DNA of 64,000 nt from Dipteronia dyeriana (GCA_032871835.1 CM065298.1:12157096-12221095), one strand, 5' to 3'; positions 11,572 through 23,970 are shown, counted from the first letter of the stretch. The notes: generated by a model not told the origin, from the letters alone. Translations and numbers: made by a program.

Positions 11572-12810
11572 CAGTGAAACTATGACCATTGTTGGTGATA
11601 GCAGCACAGATGGTACAAGTGAATAAAAAAGTTACATAGATCGTGAACCTTGTTGACGTACTTGTAATTAATTCTCTTCCATTTTCTTCACTGTTTGGTC
11701 TCCTACGCTCTAGTAATCAATGTAGCACAATGCAGGCAGCAAAACAGGACTAAGAAATAAAGAAGCTTATCGAAAGGGATTGTGAACCTTTCAGGTGGTG
11801 TTGCTGTGATTCAGGTAAAATTATCTGCTTAATTGATTTGATTAATATATGAAATTTCATTCCCATTTTTTCATTGGTTATAAGTTTAGTGTTGCATATT
11901 TAGGTTTAAGTCCAAAAAGAAACGGAGTTTACATAAAAGAAATTCATAGAAGAGGGTGCTGTCATCACATGTAAAATATCCTCAAGCAGCATCTGTGGCT
12001 GCACCATTTTCTGTCTTGCAACAGATTTGAAGCAGAGAGACTCTTGACAATGACGATGAAAAGGTGATAACTTTCTAAACATGGTAAGTCTCTAACCTTC
12101 TTCCCTTTATTTTTAGTGTGAATTTCTATTTGTTAACTATAAATCTTAATTTTTATAGACGATATTTGGTAAAAGGGCGTTGAGCTTACCAAATGAAGCT
12201 AATTGTCACAATGATAGCATTAATCGGGACGGTTTAATTGAAAAGGTATGCAATTCAAGCAGCATCAATTATACAAGTATGCACTCTAATAGTTTAATTA
12301 TGTTATCTTTCTTTCCATTGACAATACCAGGTTTGCTGTTAGAGGAATATACGAGGATCTTATGGCTTATGGTTATATTGATTTTACGAAGGTGAGAGTT
12401 AGATTCTTTATTGCTTAATACATTTCTCAAACAAATGGAAGTGATGTGTTGATGAATGACAATCAACCGCATGTTAATCGCTTAGTCCTATATTACCCTG
12501 TAAGGCGATTGATAATTATGTTAAGCCTATTGTGCAAACTTATGGTTTTAAATAACAGGTTGTGAGATGGTGCTTCTGTTGCAAAGACATTCTTCACAAA
12601 ATATTCTGTGGCTATTGAAACTTAATTTGTAGCCTCTGGAAATTCACCAGGAACATAAACGGCATTGTCAAACTTGAGCTTCATTGCATGGAATGCCACA
12701 CTCAATTGTCAGCGACAGGAGACCTGGCTCCAGAACAACTATGAGCTAGATGAGGCGGGCGGGTGGACAGGACAGAGAGACGATCCCATGGATAACTACG
12801 GTTGTCACCA
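11572..12810 (+). pseudogene. CPN60B: Plastid chaperonin-60 beta pseudogene, copy 2
   Basis: This copy keeps more exons than copy 1. Block a (11572-11656) reads ETMTIVGDSSTDG. Block b (11736-11814) ends in an alternate frame IVNLSGGVAVIQ|gt, very close to the family IAKLSGGVAVI. Blocks near 11941-12063 carry IEEGAVI and ETLDNDDEK (family ETLDNDEQK). The block at 12159-12245 reads GKRALSLPNEA (family VKRALSYPLKL). The block at 12331-12391 reads YEDLMAYGYIDFTK. The last block (12559-12810) has VVR, then ASVAKTFF in another frame, and DPMDNYG near 12787, matching the C-terminal PMDNSGYG. Stops and frame changes occur in several blocks. With copy 1 it forms a direct tandem pair about 1.5 kb apart. 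Confidence 0.78.
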
Positions 12811-15090
12811 GCAACATTGTCTTCTGAATTTCAATCTTCAGTAGGGTTGATTGATTAACCTTCTGTTGTGTTTCTTATCAGGAATATGGAAGTCATTGAA
12901 TGTTAGGCTTATGCAATTCTCAAAGAGCAGCTAACCGATGTTTTAATCTGCTATGACAACATCCACTTGTGAACAACAAGAATAACATTGAAAATCACCA
13001 CACACTTGGATAGGTGTTAGGGTTTGTTTTAGCAGATGGAGTTCGTTGTCACCCATATTTACTATGAGGGTAATCGAGTTGCAGATTGTTTAGAGTCCAG
13101 GAACCTCAAATATCATTACTCTTGCATGGTGCTCCAGGCTTTTGCATTTCATTTATTTATAATAATGTTTGTAACGGGTCTTTATTTATATTTTGTTGAC
13201 TTGTTTCTTTTTTAAACTCGTGTTGTATTTTTTATATTTATTTTAATAATTTGTTGGAATAGGATATATGAGGAGGGTGCTAAGGAGGTGTCAGTCTAGC
13301 TGGGATGTCCCGTTGCATCTACTGATTTCTATTACCAACAACCTTATCCGGAATTTTTTTAAAAAAAAACTTGTTACCACGGTCTACCTGCAGATTAAGA
13401 TACTAATCGTTGTCACTACAGATCTCTAACATTCTATCAGCACTTCCGTCTTTGTTAACAATTACCGATCTTTTGTGTAGTTGATTTGATTGTACCCTCC
13501 TCAAATCCGTTACTCTGGGGTATCAGCCCTCTAATCATATGTGACAATGACATACACCTTTTGGATCTTTTCTGTAAATGTGGCATATTCAGTTCTCAAA
13601 TTCTACATTCAATTCTTTTCTTTATTTCCCTTTCATGTCCATCTATTATAATCTCGAGCATTGTTTTATTAACAAAATTCAGCATCCTGTAGTGTTCTGA
13701 GAAATTTAATCATTCATTACTCATATGATCACCACAGAAAAACAGTTTCATACTTCGTTCAGGTAATTTCTATTATTACTATAGCATTTAGAAATAGTAA
13801 GTACCTCACTGAAAAAAAAAAAAAAGATCATGGGAAATAGTTGAATTCGGATTGCTTGGAGTTGTTTGAGCTCCTTAAAACATGTTGAATAACTCAAAAT
13901 CAGGTTGGTTGGTAACAGATCTAACCCATGCCCGCTTATGGTCACTGGTGTTAACTTCATTCTTAACCTGCGCCACCTCTTCCAATGGAATATATGCATA
14001 GTTGCCGTTAATAGGACCACACACAAAACCAGTGTAGCCTACCAATAATACCATGAATCTGTGACCACTGCAACTAACAATAGCAGCATGGGTGTCGGTG
14101 GGGTCGAAGAAGATCTGCTTACGTGGACCGCCCTGAGGTATGCGAGGTGGGGAGAGGGGGAGGATGAGGAGGAGATGTTAAAGAGGATGAAGAAGAGAGA
14201 GATGGGCTGCGTGGGAGGCTATTGGCTTATGTTTGATTATTTGCCAACAACACCAAGAATCAATGGAGCTGGGTTTTTTGAACGACACCCAAAAATCTAG
14301 TTTCTGGGTTTTCTGGATTTGAGAGATTTTTTTATTTTGATTTTTTAATGGATTTGAGAGATTTTTTTTTTTTAAATTTTTTAATTGATTTGAGAGATTT
14401 TGAGTTTTCTAGAACAACACCCAAAGTTTGATCTCTAACTTCGAATTCTGTACAAATTTCTTCTCTTCCACAATCTGTAATATTAAAACAATTAGTAATA
14501 TTTTTTTTGGGACATTTCCATAAACCTTCTATGAGGTTAATACCAAGATAATACCTAATTAAAAAAAATAATAATCATTTTTAACATCCTCTCCTTCACC
14601 GTCAGTTCAAAGTCCCTTACCGGTCAAAAGGCAAAGGTGGGTTCAACAAGCTGTGCTCAAGTGCCTTTTTTTTTTAATTAATGAACTTCGAGGAAAAAAA
14701 AAAAAGAGTCTAGAATATTATATACTCAAAAATGGCGTCTTGGAATTTAGAGAGTTTGAGTTTGAGATATTCTGGAAATGAATGAAGTTTGCGGTAGGAA
14801 AGAAAAGGCTGAGGTTTAAGTTTAGACTTGCATTTCTGGAGAGTGAGAGAGAATCAGTGTATTGGAGCAAAACTACATCGTTTAAATTGGATTGGGAATT
14901 AAAAAAGAAAGGCAAAATCTGGACCTTTCATTTTTATTAAAGCCAAGTGCACCAGATCTCATAAAGCTCGGTACAAATTCAGCAGAGAAAGGATTCTTAT
15001 CCTTCTTTGATGGGCTTGTGTATTTCACTTTAAAGAAAAATAATTATGGGATTTTGAACCCAAGTTGCCTAAATTTAAAAAAAAAAAATA
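12811..15090. other. Unassigned spacer
   Basis: No gene I can support. At about 13046-13110 a short frame reads THIYYEGNRVADCL, resembling the end of an RNase H-like domain (RVT_3 type, HxYREGNxVAD), probably a relic. A 79-codon open frame at 14061-14300 has no recognised family. A-runs occur at 13813, 14690 and 15075. Confidence 0.35.
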
Positions 15091-15094
15091 GAAG

Positions 15095-16915
15095 GTAAAT
15101 CTAGAAACAACTTCATCATTAATTGATACTCACACCCCATGTTAACTAATTCTAATCTTTAAAAGACTAAACTACCTTTATTCCTTAATAAATAGGTAAT
15201 TTCATTAAAATCCCTATTTTTGGGTGAAATATCGCTTATTTAAATGTTTTTATCATATTAGCATCATAAATCTTTTGTTTTTTCACAATAATCATTTAAG
15301 TCAATTTGACCAAAATACTAAGACTCAGCTCTAATTATATGTATAAAAGTACAATTTTACCTTTGTCATTTATTTTGTTTAAAAAATAAATAATATTAAA
15401 ATGGTTTATAAATATAAATTAACAACAAAATTTTATTTTCTAAAAAAAATAAAAATTGAAAAAAACTAATTGATGGATAATGAAAAAATATAAAGTTAAA
15501 ATAAATAATAAATTGAGTTATATCCAAAAAAAAATTTGGAGATTTTTTTATAATAAAATGTAATGTATGGATAATGGAAAAAATAATAAATTGAAAGTAC
15601 AATTATGAATACTTTTTTATAAAAAAAAACTAATTTTTTTATATCCAATTTTTTTGACGAAATTTAATTTTTTAAATAAGATAAATTGAAAAGAATGACT
15701 CACATAACAACTTAATAACTCTGAGTATTTTTGTTTTTCAAACAAGATAATGTATTTGACTGCTATTAAATAATCTTTATATATGATTTATAAAAAAAAG
15801 TACGTATATTAGTTTACAGTGTTATATATAATTATATCATTATGATTTATTTTAAAATTTTTAATTACCATTTTTTATGAACCACTATAATAGAATCCGT
15901 CAATGATTAACAATCACCCATTTAATATATATATTGAAACATTTAAATTTAAATTTAAATTTCTAAAAGGTAAAGGTCTGATCTTACCTAACTATTAGTT
16001 GAAATAAATATCCATATATATTCTCTATCACAAATGATATCAATAATCCTAGTTTAACTAAAATTTCATCTAGTAACACTTATATATACAAGTCGCGTAA
16101 AAAATTCTTTAAACTCTTCTTGTTGGTTTATGTTTTTAATATAATCTTTTATTGTGTTCTCTTCTTGGATTCGATTGGCATGCATTAACATATACTATGA
16201 CCATCAATTTATCCTATTGTTTTTTTTTGGGTTGTTTTCTTTCTTCATCTTTATTTTTTATACGTATAAAAAGATCTATTCAATATAAAAAGTTGTATCC
16301 AACCTATATTTTAGTAAAAGCACTATAAAATGTTAAATGTTAAAAAATACACCTAATTTAAATTACTAACCCACTTTTTTTTTAGAGATACTAAGCCACT
16401 TATTTAATCCAAAAAAAAATTAACAATAAACTACTAGAGGCATATACATATTCTAAAAAATTAATCATTGGATTCTAATCCAATGGTTCACAAAAATATT
16501 GAAAAGTACTTATAAAATTATAAAATAATAATAATAATAACCCTAGTTGTCCATATCTCAAACCAAATGAAAATATGTTAGAACTAAGGGTGGGCACGAG
16601 TCGGTTCGATTCGGTTTTCGGTTGAAATCGTCCATGACTCACTTATAATTGGTTTTCATTTTTAGTGTTGACCGTTAATATTTTGATCAAATGGACTAAA
16701 ATTATGTATTTTGAAAAAATAAGGGACTTATGTTGCTAATATGATAAAGACATTTAAATAAGTGACATTTTACCAAAAAAAAAGTAAGGACTTTAGTGAA
16801 ATTACCTATTTATTAAGGATCATGGGTAGTTTAGTCTTTTAAAGATATGAATTAATCAACAAGGGGTGTGGGTGTCAATTAGTGATAAAGTTTTTTCTAG
16901 GTGCAAGAGGGCAAA
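15095..16915. mobile_element. Non-coding transposon with long terminal inverted repeats
   Basis: About 230-260 bases at 15095-15330 pair as an imperfect inverted repeat with 16650-16915. The left block includes tttaaaagactaaactacc and ccttaataaataggtaattt. The right block has their reverse complements (ggtagtttagtcttttaaag at about 16826 and aaattacctatttattaagg at 16799). The middle is AT-rich and without coding capacity. The left outer end has lost about 35 bases relative to the right, so no convincing TSD could be fixed. A Mutator-like or foldback origin is plausible. Confidence 0.6.
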
Positions 16916-16929
16916 CCTTAGGAGGTTGA

Positions 16930-18429
16930 GTACAATTTACTCTTTTTTTTTAACTAAAATCTGAATATTTATAAATCTTGATTGGAACTCAAATGAAACC
17001 AAGGCTGCTTCTAAAAAAAATTCCTTAATAGGATAACTTTAGCTTTTCAAAATTTTCCCATAAGAGTGCAATGTAAATTTGTGGGTTATGGCCCATCATA
17101 CAATTTAATACAGTTAAAATCAAATATTAGCTTTCTTTCTATTGAACTCATCTGCTAGACATTCACGTAAGAGAAAATAAATTTAGAAAAACCTTTATAT
17201 CTTAAAATATGCACATATGTATAACATGCTTTAATTAAAATTATGAACTACTAATTCTATCATCACATGCAGGCTATGCAGCCCATCTGACGATACAAAA
17301 GAATTTGTACAAACCCCGTGATTATATGAGAAAATTAGTTTAAAAGCAAATGGATTGTTGGTTTGGTTGGGCTTGGGTATATTTCGGGAGATGGACCTTA
17401 CATTTATGATTTATTTATTGTTGAAAATTATAGAAGTATTACCGATATTTATTGTTGAATCTTATATAAGTATTTTATAGATTTATTACTGTTTTTAAAA
17501 TAACTCTAAGTATTTTTAAATTTTATGATTTGTTTATTGTTAAAAATTAAAGGTTATTAACAATTTAGTCCTTATATTTTGGTAAAACATTAATTTTTTT
17601 TGAACTGGTTTTCTTTTCTATAACTTTTGGTCCCTTACTTTATAAAAAAACATCAAGTTGATCATTCTGTTAGTCAATCGTTAATCTAACTCAATGGTTC
17701 TAGGGATATTTTTATCTTTAAATAAAAAGACCATGCCGCATATCAAAATAATATTAATAATATTTTTTTATCGTAAAATAATAATGTTATTCATCTTGAT
17801 AGACTACCGATTTTTTTCTTTATATATATTTTAAATTTCTCTTTAACAAAAAAGGTATATATAATCCCAAGATTATTGTGGGGTCACTGAATTGGCTTTT
17901 CCCAATGAAAGTATTGTCTTTAAGATCAAACACAAGATCAAATCTCCGATAGACCGAAAAACAACATGTTTTTAACTATTAATAAAATGGGTGGATCGGA
18001 ATTTATTCCAACGGCCGCCCTATCTTACTCTCTAAATTATTTGTCTACCAAAGCCTCTCCAAATCTAAGGAGAGAAGACTTCCTCTCTATTTCATTTTTT
18101 GCACTCCTCAATTAAAGTGAGCGGTAAAGATGATTTCACATCCTTCATGTTTAGTAGTCCATATTCAATATAAGAAAAATATAAGGAGCCATTTTTTTCA
18201 CTTTATGTCATTTTTAGGGAGGTTTGTTGGAATGTTTACTCCTTATATGGCTCCCTTAATATAAGGAAAATATAGGAAGGAAAATATAGGAAGCTTGTTG
18301 GAGATGCTCTAATATGACAACAAATTTCTTGTGTGTTTTGTCATCCAATTTCCATATTCTATAACAAGCTCAGTAACAATGTCCGATGCAATTGTGTAGC
18401 AGCAGTCAAGGTAGGTATTGAGTTGGTGC
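16930..18429. other. AT-rich spacer with a possible small MITE
   Basis: No coding sequence. Bases 18050-18312 start agcctctccaaatc and end gttggagatgctct, a weak inverted pair typical of short hAT-type MITEs, with a repeated ggaaaatatagga phrase at 18265-18292. Support for the MITE is weak. Confidence 0.35.
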
Positions 18430-18434
18430 TCGAT

Positions 18435-18770
18435 TAATAAGTAAAGAATTTGGGAACAGAGGAGAAGAAATAGAAGAAGATAAAGAAGAAGTTTTAGCTG
18501 AATAATTCCATAATTTTATTCAGTTTTTGCCTCTGGCTATTTATAGGCCAGCTACAAAAAACGTTGCAACTAACAAGTCTGAGAACAAAGAAAATAATCA
18601 GGCAATTCACTAAACATGTTTACCACTAACTTATTAACTGGAACCACATCAGTCCCCACTACTCTTCTAACTAAACTGACACCTGACCATTAACTACAAC
18701 AATAACAATAAGGCGATAAACAATCTGACTAAGTCCTTTGCATGAATTGTATGACCACGTGCACATATCA
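18435..18770 (-). repeat. 3' LTR of chromovirus B
   Basis: 336 bp, nearly identical to 22922-23260. On the minus strand it starts TGATATGTGCACGTGG. Confidence 0.9.
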
Positions 18771-18781
18771 TTCCCTCCCGC
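18771..18781 (-). other. Polypurine tract of chromovirus B
   Basis: On the minus strand gcgggagggaa lies directly before the 3' LTR. Confidence 0.7.
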
Positions 18782-18784
18782 TTA

Positions 18785-18955
18785 CAAAACTCTTGTCCTC
18801 AAGAATGAAGTCAGGATAAGTCTTGGAAAATAGCCACTGATTCTCCCAAGTTGCGTCTTCTACAGAAGATTCGTTACACTTAATTAGTATCTCAGTCTTG
18901 GGGCGATAACGTCCCTTCTGAACTGTGCACCGATCCAGGACTGCTGCAAGTTACA
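18785..18955 (-). pseudogene. Chromodomain-like C-terminus of chromovirus B integrase
   Basis: The minus strand reads RYRPKTEILIKCNESSVEDA then TWENQWLFSKTYPDFILED. The family has an ILVKW....ATWE chromodomain core, where the Trp after Lys is usual; here it is Cys. The domain is thought to steer insertion towards particular chromatin. It ends directly before the polypurine tract, as expected. Confidence 0.7.
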
Positions 18956-18959
18956 GAAG

Positions 18960-19900
18960 AATGGTGACGGTGTCTGAAACTGACAAAAGTTGAGGAGAAG
19001 CTGGAGGTGTTGGTCCCAAATATTTACGCAGCAAGCTAACATGAAAAACATCATGGATTTGGGAACCTGATGGCAAGGCTAATTTGTATGCAACGGGTCC
19101 AGCCTTTTCCAAAATTTTGATAAGGTTCAAAGAAGCGAGGTGTGAGTTTTAACGAAGCACGAAAGGCCACTGAATTCTGTCGGTATGGTTGTAACTTCAA
19201 ATAATGAAGCATGAATGCACGGCGGTATTGTAACTAAACTCAGCCCATGGGATCCACTCTAGCCATTTTCATGGTTGTTCTCCTGCAAAGCATAGTAAGT
19301 ATTGTTCCAGAGTGCGATTGACTACTTCGGTTTGGCAGTCTTTGCTGATGGTAACTTGAACTCATGTTGAGTTTGGCCCCCTGCAGCTGGAACAAATTCT
19401 TCCAAAAATAGCTAATAAACACTTTATCACGATCACTTACTATAGAGATGGGAATACCATATAGCTTGACAACATTTGCAACAAAAGCCTTGGCTACGAT
19501 TATTTATTGATGTGAAATGATGCTTAAGGGGAACGAAATGGGCATACTTCGACAATCGATCAACAACTACCATGACCACATTTTTTAAATTAATGGTAAA
19601 GACCCTCTACAAAATCCATCGAGATTTCAGTCCGTATTTGAGCCGGAATGGGCAGAGATTGAAGTAAGCTGGCAGGCCTCATGCAATCAGTCTTGTTTCG
19701 TTGACAAACTTCACGCTCATGTAAGAACTCCTTTACTGTTCTACGCAATCGTTGCCATAAGAAATTGCGTTTAATTTGAGCTAGAGTTTTGTGATATACA
19801 AAATGCCCTACTTCTGAAGTCGAATGACACTCTGAGATAATTGTATTAATCAACGATGAAGTGGGACTCAGAAAAACCTTATTGTGTTAGAACCAAACTC
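18960..19900 (-). pseudogene. Integrase region of chromovirus B
   Basis: The zinc-binding part is at 19590-19853 (GHFVYHKTLAQIKRNFLW, VCQRNKTDC). IPAQIRTEISMDFVEGL follows, where the catalytic Asp sits in MDF. The core continues at 19240-19560 in other frames (LYGIPISIVSDRDKVFISYF, the second Asp in SDRD; then SSYHQQ where YHPQT is usual). The C-terminal part near 18990-19110 reads IHDVFHVSLLRKYLGPTPPA. Several frameshifts separate these blocks. Confidence 0.82.
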
Positions 19901-19972
19901 CATCTCTTTTTTGGTATTGATTGTTGAACTCTTTTCTGATAAGCTCTTATAAAAAGGATCGTGTTTGACTTC

Positions 19973-20644
19973 TTATTGAAGAATGTTCCACCAGTTCGTC
20001 TGAGGTAAGGGAATTGATAGGAAATTGAATTCCATTACACGCGAAAGAGCATAAGCACCATGATTCTCAAGTCCCTTTTTATACTTGATTACATAGTCGT
20101 AACCTAGTATTTTGGGCAGCCAACATATCCATGTTGGAGTTGTTATCCGCTGCTCCATCAGATACTTGAGGCTTCTTTGATTCGCTCTCACTGTAAAGGG
20201 TTTTCCAAACAAGTATGGTCGCCACTTCCGAATGGACTTGACGATAGAGAGCATTTCTTTTTCATATATAGATAAGGTTAACGTAGAACCCTTCAATGCT
20301 TCACTAAAGAAAGCCATTGGCCACCCATTCTGTGAGAGGATTGCAACAAGTCCCATACCACTGGCATCACATTCGATGACAAATCGCTGAGAGAAATCCG
20401 GTAGACTTAAGACTGGTGGTGAAGTCAGTGCCTTCTTTAATTGCTCAAAAGATGTGGAGGCCTCGACTGTCCATTTGAATCCATCCTTGGTTAGAAGTAG
20501 AGTTAATTGTGCCATCATTATGCCAAAACCTTGTATAAACTTCTGATAGTAACCGGCCAAGCCAAGGAACCCACGTACCCCTTTTACGATCGTCAAAATT
20601 GGCCATTCAATGACTGTCCGGATTTTTGATGGATCGACTGCCAC
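19973..20644 (-). pseudogene. RT connection/RNase H region of chromovirus B
   Basis: About 223 codons remain open: VRGFLGLAGYYQKFIQGFG, FVIECDASGMGLVAILSQNG (first RNase H Asp), MAFFSEALKGSTLTLSIYEK with the catalytic Glu block YEKEM, and ENHGAYALSRVMEF. In the last, Ala-Asp-Ala-Leu-Ser has become Ala-Tyr-Ala-Leu-Ser, so a catalytic Asp is lost. TDQRSL is also changed to RANQRSL. Confidence 0.85.
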
Positions 20645-20660
20645 ACACCAAATAATCTAC

Positions 20661-21240
20661 CTATTTTACACCAAAGCAACATTTTGACTCCTTTGAAAAC
20701 AATGTGTTAGCTGCTAGAATATTTAAAACAATACGTAAATGTAAAAGATGATCCTCCCAAGTCTTTGAGTACACCAATGTGTCATCAAAAAAGACTAAAA
20801 TAAACCTCCTGAGATGTGGCCTAAAGATGTCGTTCATGAGTCCCTGAAATGTAGCAGGTGCGTTTGTGAGTCCGAATGGCATTACGACGAATTCAGAATG
20901 TCCTTCATGAGTACGAAAAGCAGTATTCGGAATGTCTTCCTCCTTGACATGAATTTGATGATACCCTGCTCACAAGTCTAATTTCGAAAATAATTTGGCT
21001 CCATGTAATTCATTGAGTAATTCATTAATGATAAGGATCGGATATTTATCCTTCACAGTGATATTGTTGAGTGCCCTGTAATCTACATAAACCGCACGTC
21101 TCATCCGCCTTCTTTACAAGTAATACCGGTGACGAGAAAAGACTGCTGATGGGTCGTATTAGGTCTGCTTGAAGAAGTTCCTTCACCATTTTTTTTTTTA
21201 TTTCTGTCTTCTGGTAATAAAGATATCGGTATGGTCTCAC
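20661..21240 (-). pseudogene. Reverse transcriptase region of chromovirus B
   Basis: Two pieces. 21046-21240 reads MRPYRYLYYQKTEIKKKMVK with [15 protein letters not shown]; 20661-20882 reads [20 protein letters not shown] with the catalytic box [14 protein letters not shown]. The part between them (20883-21045) is frame-broken but still RT-like ([13 protein letters not shown] context). It is inactive as it stands. Confidence 0.86.
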
Positions 21241-21479
21241 ACTAACAGGTTCCGAATGTGGCTGTAAGGGAATTTGATGGTCTTGCTAGCATTTTAGAGG
21301 TAAGTTGGTTAGAGTCTTGAAGACACATCTAAATTCATCGAGTAGTTGCATCAGATCTGTTTTCGATTCAGGGTGTTTGTTGATTAGAGAGGACTGGTTG
21401 TCATTGTAAGTAGTGGGAACGATCTGGAAAACTAGCCCAACTCCTTATAATTGATTAAATTATTTGCTAGACAATGCTT

Positions 21480-22920
21480 CAACTCCTGTACGCCTAAGTC
21501 CCTGAAACGTGCAACTAATCCCTCCATCATTATAGGTCATTACTAACCTTCTGTAATCTGTTTCGATGGGACCGAGTGTTTCGAGCCATTGAACTCCTAG
21601 CACCACCTGACATGTTGCGATGGGAAGGACATAGAAATCTATCGTAACGGAGTGACCTTAGATCGTTAAAGTGAGTACGTGACATTTTTCGACGCATTCG
21701 ATTCATTCACGATTGGCTACCATCACCTGAATTTTTTTGTCACAAATCACTGGTAATCCAAGTTTGTTGACGACAGATTGATCAATGAAATTATGAGTAC
21801 TTCCACCGTCGATCAGAACTGTGACGTCTTGGTTTCTCATTCTCCCTATCACGCGAATGGTCTGTGGATGCTCAATTCCGGCAATAGCGTGAAAGGAAAT
21901 TTCTTGTATGGTTATGTCCTCTTCTTGTTCATCTGGTGGCTCTTCCTCTTCAACTGTGTTGCTGAATGAATTTTCCTAAATCATAAATAGCTTGGGGCGT
22001 GCACAACGATGGCCCAGGACGAATTTGTCATCGCAGTAATAACATAGGCCTTTGTCTCGTCGTTCTCGTGCCTCTTGGCTTGTGATTCGTCGGAATGTTA
22101 CTGGCTGTGTTTTGGGACTGTCTACTGCTTTTTATGGAGGTCTAAAGACTCCTACAGTTGGACTGGGGTTTGGTTTTTATGTTGTTGCTGTTATTGGAGA
22201 TTGATAAGAAAAGTTTGTCCTCCTTTGTAATTGGTTTCTTTCCTCCACGAGACATGCTACACCAATTGCATCAACCAGGCTGCGGGGTTGTTTAATTTTA
22301 ACATCCAACCGTAATCCGTCTCGAAGTCCTGTAATGATCCAGCCAATTAGAAAGTTATCGGGTAAGCCGTTGACCCGATGTAATAATTTCTCAAAGGATT
22401 TCTAGTAGGTAGCTACAGTTGAGGTCTGCTTAAGTCGCGTCAATGCTTCTGATGGGTCCTCATAATCAATAGGGCCGAAGAAGCGAAGCAAAACGGCCTT
22501 AGTGAATTCGCTTCTTGTGATCGGTCCTTGGAATTTCATGAACCACATGCCACTGTAGAGCAATGCCTTCCAAGTGAAAGGATTCTAACTGAACTTGTAG
22601 TTCATGAGCAATACTTTTGAACCCAAAATATTGCTCGGCCTTGTATATCTATTGAATTTTGGAAAGGATGCAATTGGTGCTTGAGTGTGTAGTGCTTCAG
22701 GTTTGGTGCCGCATTGGCTGTTGGATGCTTCATTGGAAGAAAATGGATTGAGGTCTTTTTAAGAACCAGGTTGGCTTGAGTTTTGTTGTAGACGTAAGTC
22801 TTTCAATTCGTTAAGGATTTGGTCAAATCGGGATTCATGGTTGGCAAGGATTTCGTTAACTTCATTGCGGAATTCCTTATGCAATTTTCCATGCATATGC
22901 ATGGGAGCAACCAAATACCA
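21480..22920 (-). pseudogene. Gag and protease region of chromovirus B
   Basis: Read in one dominant minus-strand frame with several stops. From 22900 it holds a coiled N-terminal piece (HESRFDQILNELKDLRLQQN), the gag core near 22350-22580 (MWFMKFQGPITRSEFTKAVL, NFLIGWIITGLRDGLRLDVK), a CCHC knuckle near 22015-22065 (CYYCDDKFVLGHRC), and the protease near 21720-21830 with active-site block LIDGGSTHNFIDQSVVNKLG. The single-frame layout suggests one Gag-Pol polyprotein, as is usual for this group. Confidence 0.8.
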
Positions 22921-22921
22921 C

Positions 22922-23260
22922 CGATAAGTAAAGAATTTGGGAACAGAGAAGAGAAGAAATAGAAGAAGATAAAGAAGAAGTTTTAGCTGAATAATTCCAT
23001 AATTTTATTCAGTTTTTGCCTCTGGCTATTTATAGGCCAGCTACAAAAAAACGTTGCAACTAACAAGTCTGAGAACAAAGCAAATAATCAGGAAACCCAT
23101 TAAACATGTTTACCACTAACTTATTAACTAGAACCACATCAGTCCCCACTACTCTTCTAACTAACTTGACATCTAACCACTAACTACGACAATAACAATA
23201 AGGCGATAAACAATCTGACTAAGTCCTTTGCATGAATTGTTTGACCACGTGCACATATCA
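22922..23260 (-). repeat. 5' LTR of chromovirus B
   Basis: 339 bp. The sequence just inside it on the minus strand (GTGGTATTTGGTTGC) begins like an initiator-Met tRNA primer site (TGGTAT) but then diverges, so the primer call is weak. Confidence 0.9.
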
Positions 23261-23265
23261 TCGAT

Positions 23266-23970
23266 ACACCCGCTAGCGGTTTTCGGCATATGCCATCTGT
23301 GATGCTTTTGATGATAATGATGAACAGAAGGTGAAATATGTCCAATATGACTGTCCATTTATCTATAGATTCATTCGTTTCTTTAGGAAATGAAATAAAG
23401 TGAAGTGCATATATGTTATATATTAAATTAATTCTGGTTGAATTTGTACATGAAAATTAACTGCATGTTTGAAGTTCAGTCCTTACGTTGGATAATTGTG
23501 GTATCAAACTAATGGTCTTAAATTACAGGGTGTAGGATTTCGCCTAGACCATGTCGAACAATAGTCCTCGCTCGCATTAGATACTGTGCTTCTCGGCATA
23601 TGAAGAAACAAGCAACATTCCCTCATGTCTTCCATCTCTATTACTTATACCAAGATCTCACTATGCAACCTCTTAACATCTGTAACCAAGATTGGAACCA
23701 TGGGAATTGGTGAGGTACTGAGATCTAAAAGGTTGTTAAAAGAAGAATGGGATCAAATAGTAGTGTTTGCATACTCAGACTAGAAATAGTGCATTCATGA
23801 AATCCTTTCTAACTTATTTGACCACTCTTAAAGTTCCCTTTCATGTTCATCTATTACTATTACCTTATCCTTATACATTGTTTTCTCATGAATGTTAATA
23901 AGAGAAAATTAATTAATTAAATGAATTGAATAAAATTTCTTTTGAAACTATATGTTCCTAATCTATATTA
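23266..23970. other. Spacer with a chaperonin-pseudogene intron trace
   Basis: No gene. Bases 23374-23530 (tttctttaggaaatg ... aattaactgcatg ... aatggtcttaaattacag) parallel the intron before the last exon of chaperonin copy 1 (10646-10752). The sequence after the acceptor (ggtgtaggatttcgcc) is not recognisable as chaperonin, so only the intron trace is claimed. Confidence 0.5.

Larger units (their letters stand above)
18435..23260 (-). mobile_element. Ty3/gypsy chromovirus-type retrotransposon B, degenerate
   Basis: Two LTRs of about 336-339 bp lie at 18435-18770 and 22922-23260. The perfect TSD is tcgat (18430-18434 and 23261-23265). Minus-strand order is gag, zinc knuckle, protease, RT, RNase H, integrase and a chromodomain-like tail, which marks a chromovirus. 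Point mutations hit one LTR end in each copy (taataag and cgataag, from an inferred tgataag), so terminal TG...CA is still deducible. All coding parts are broken. Confidence 0.92.

Noticed and set aside
14061..14300. 79-codon open frame with an acidic-basic middle
   Set aside because: No recognised motif, no splice or promoter support; low-complexity GA-rich DNA easily gives such frames.
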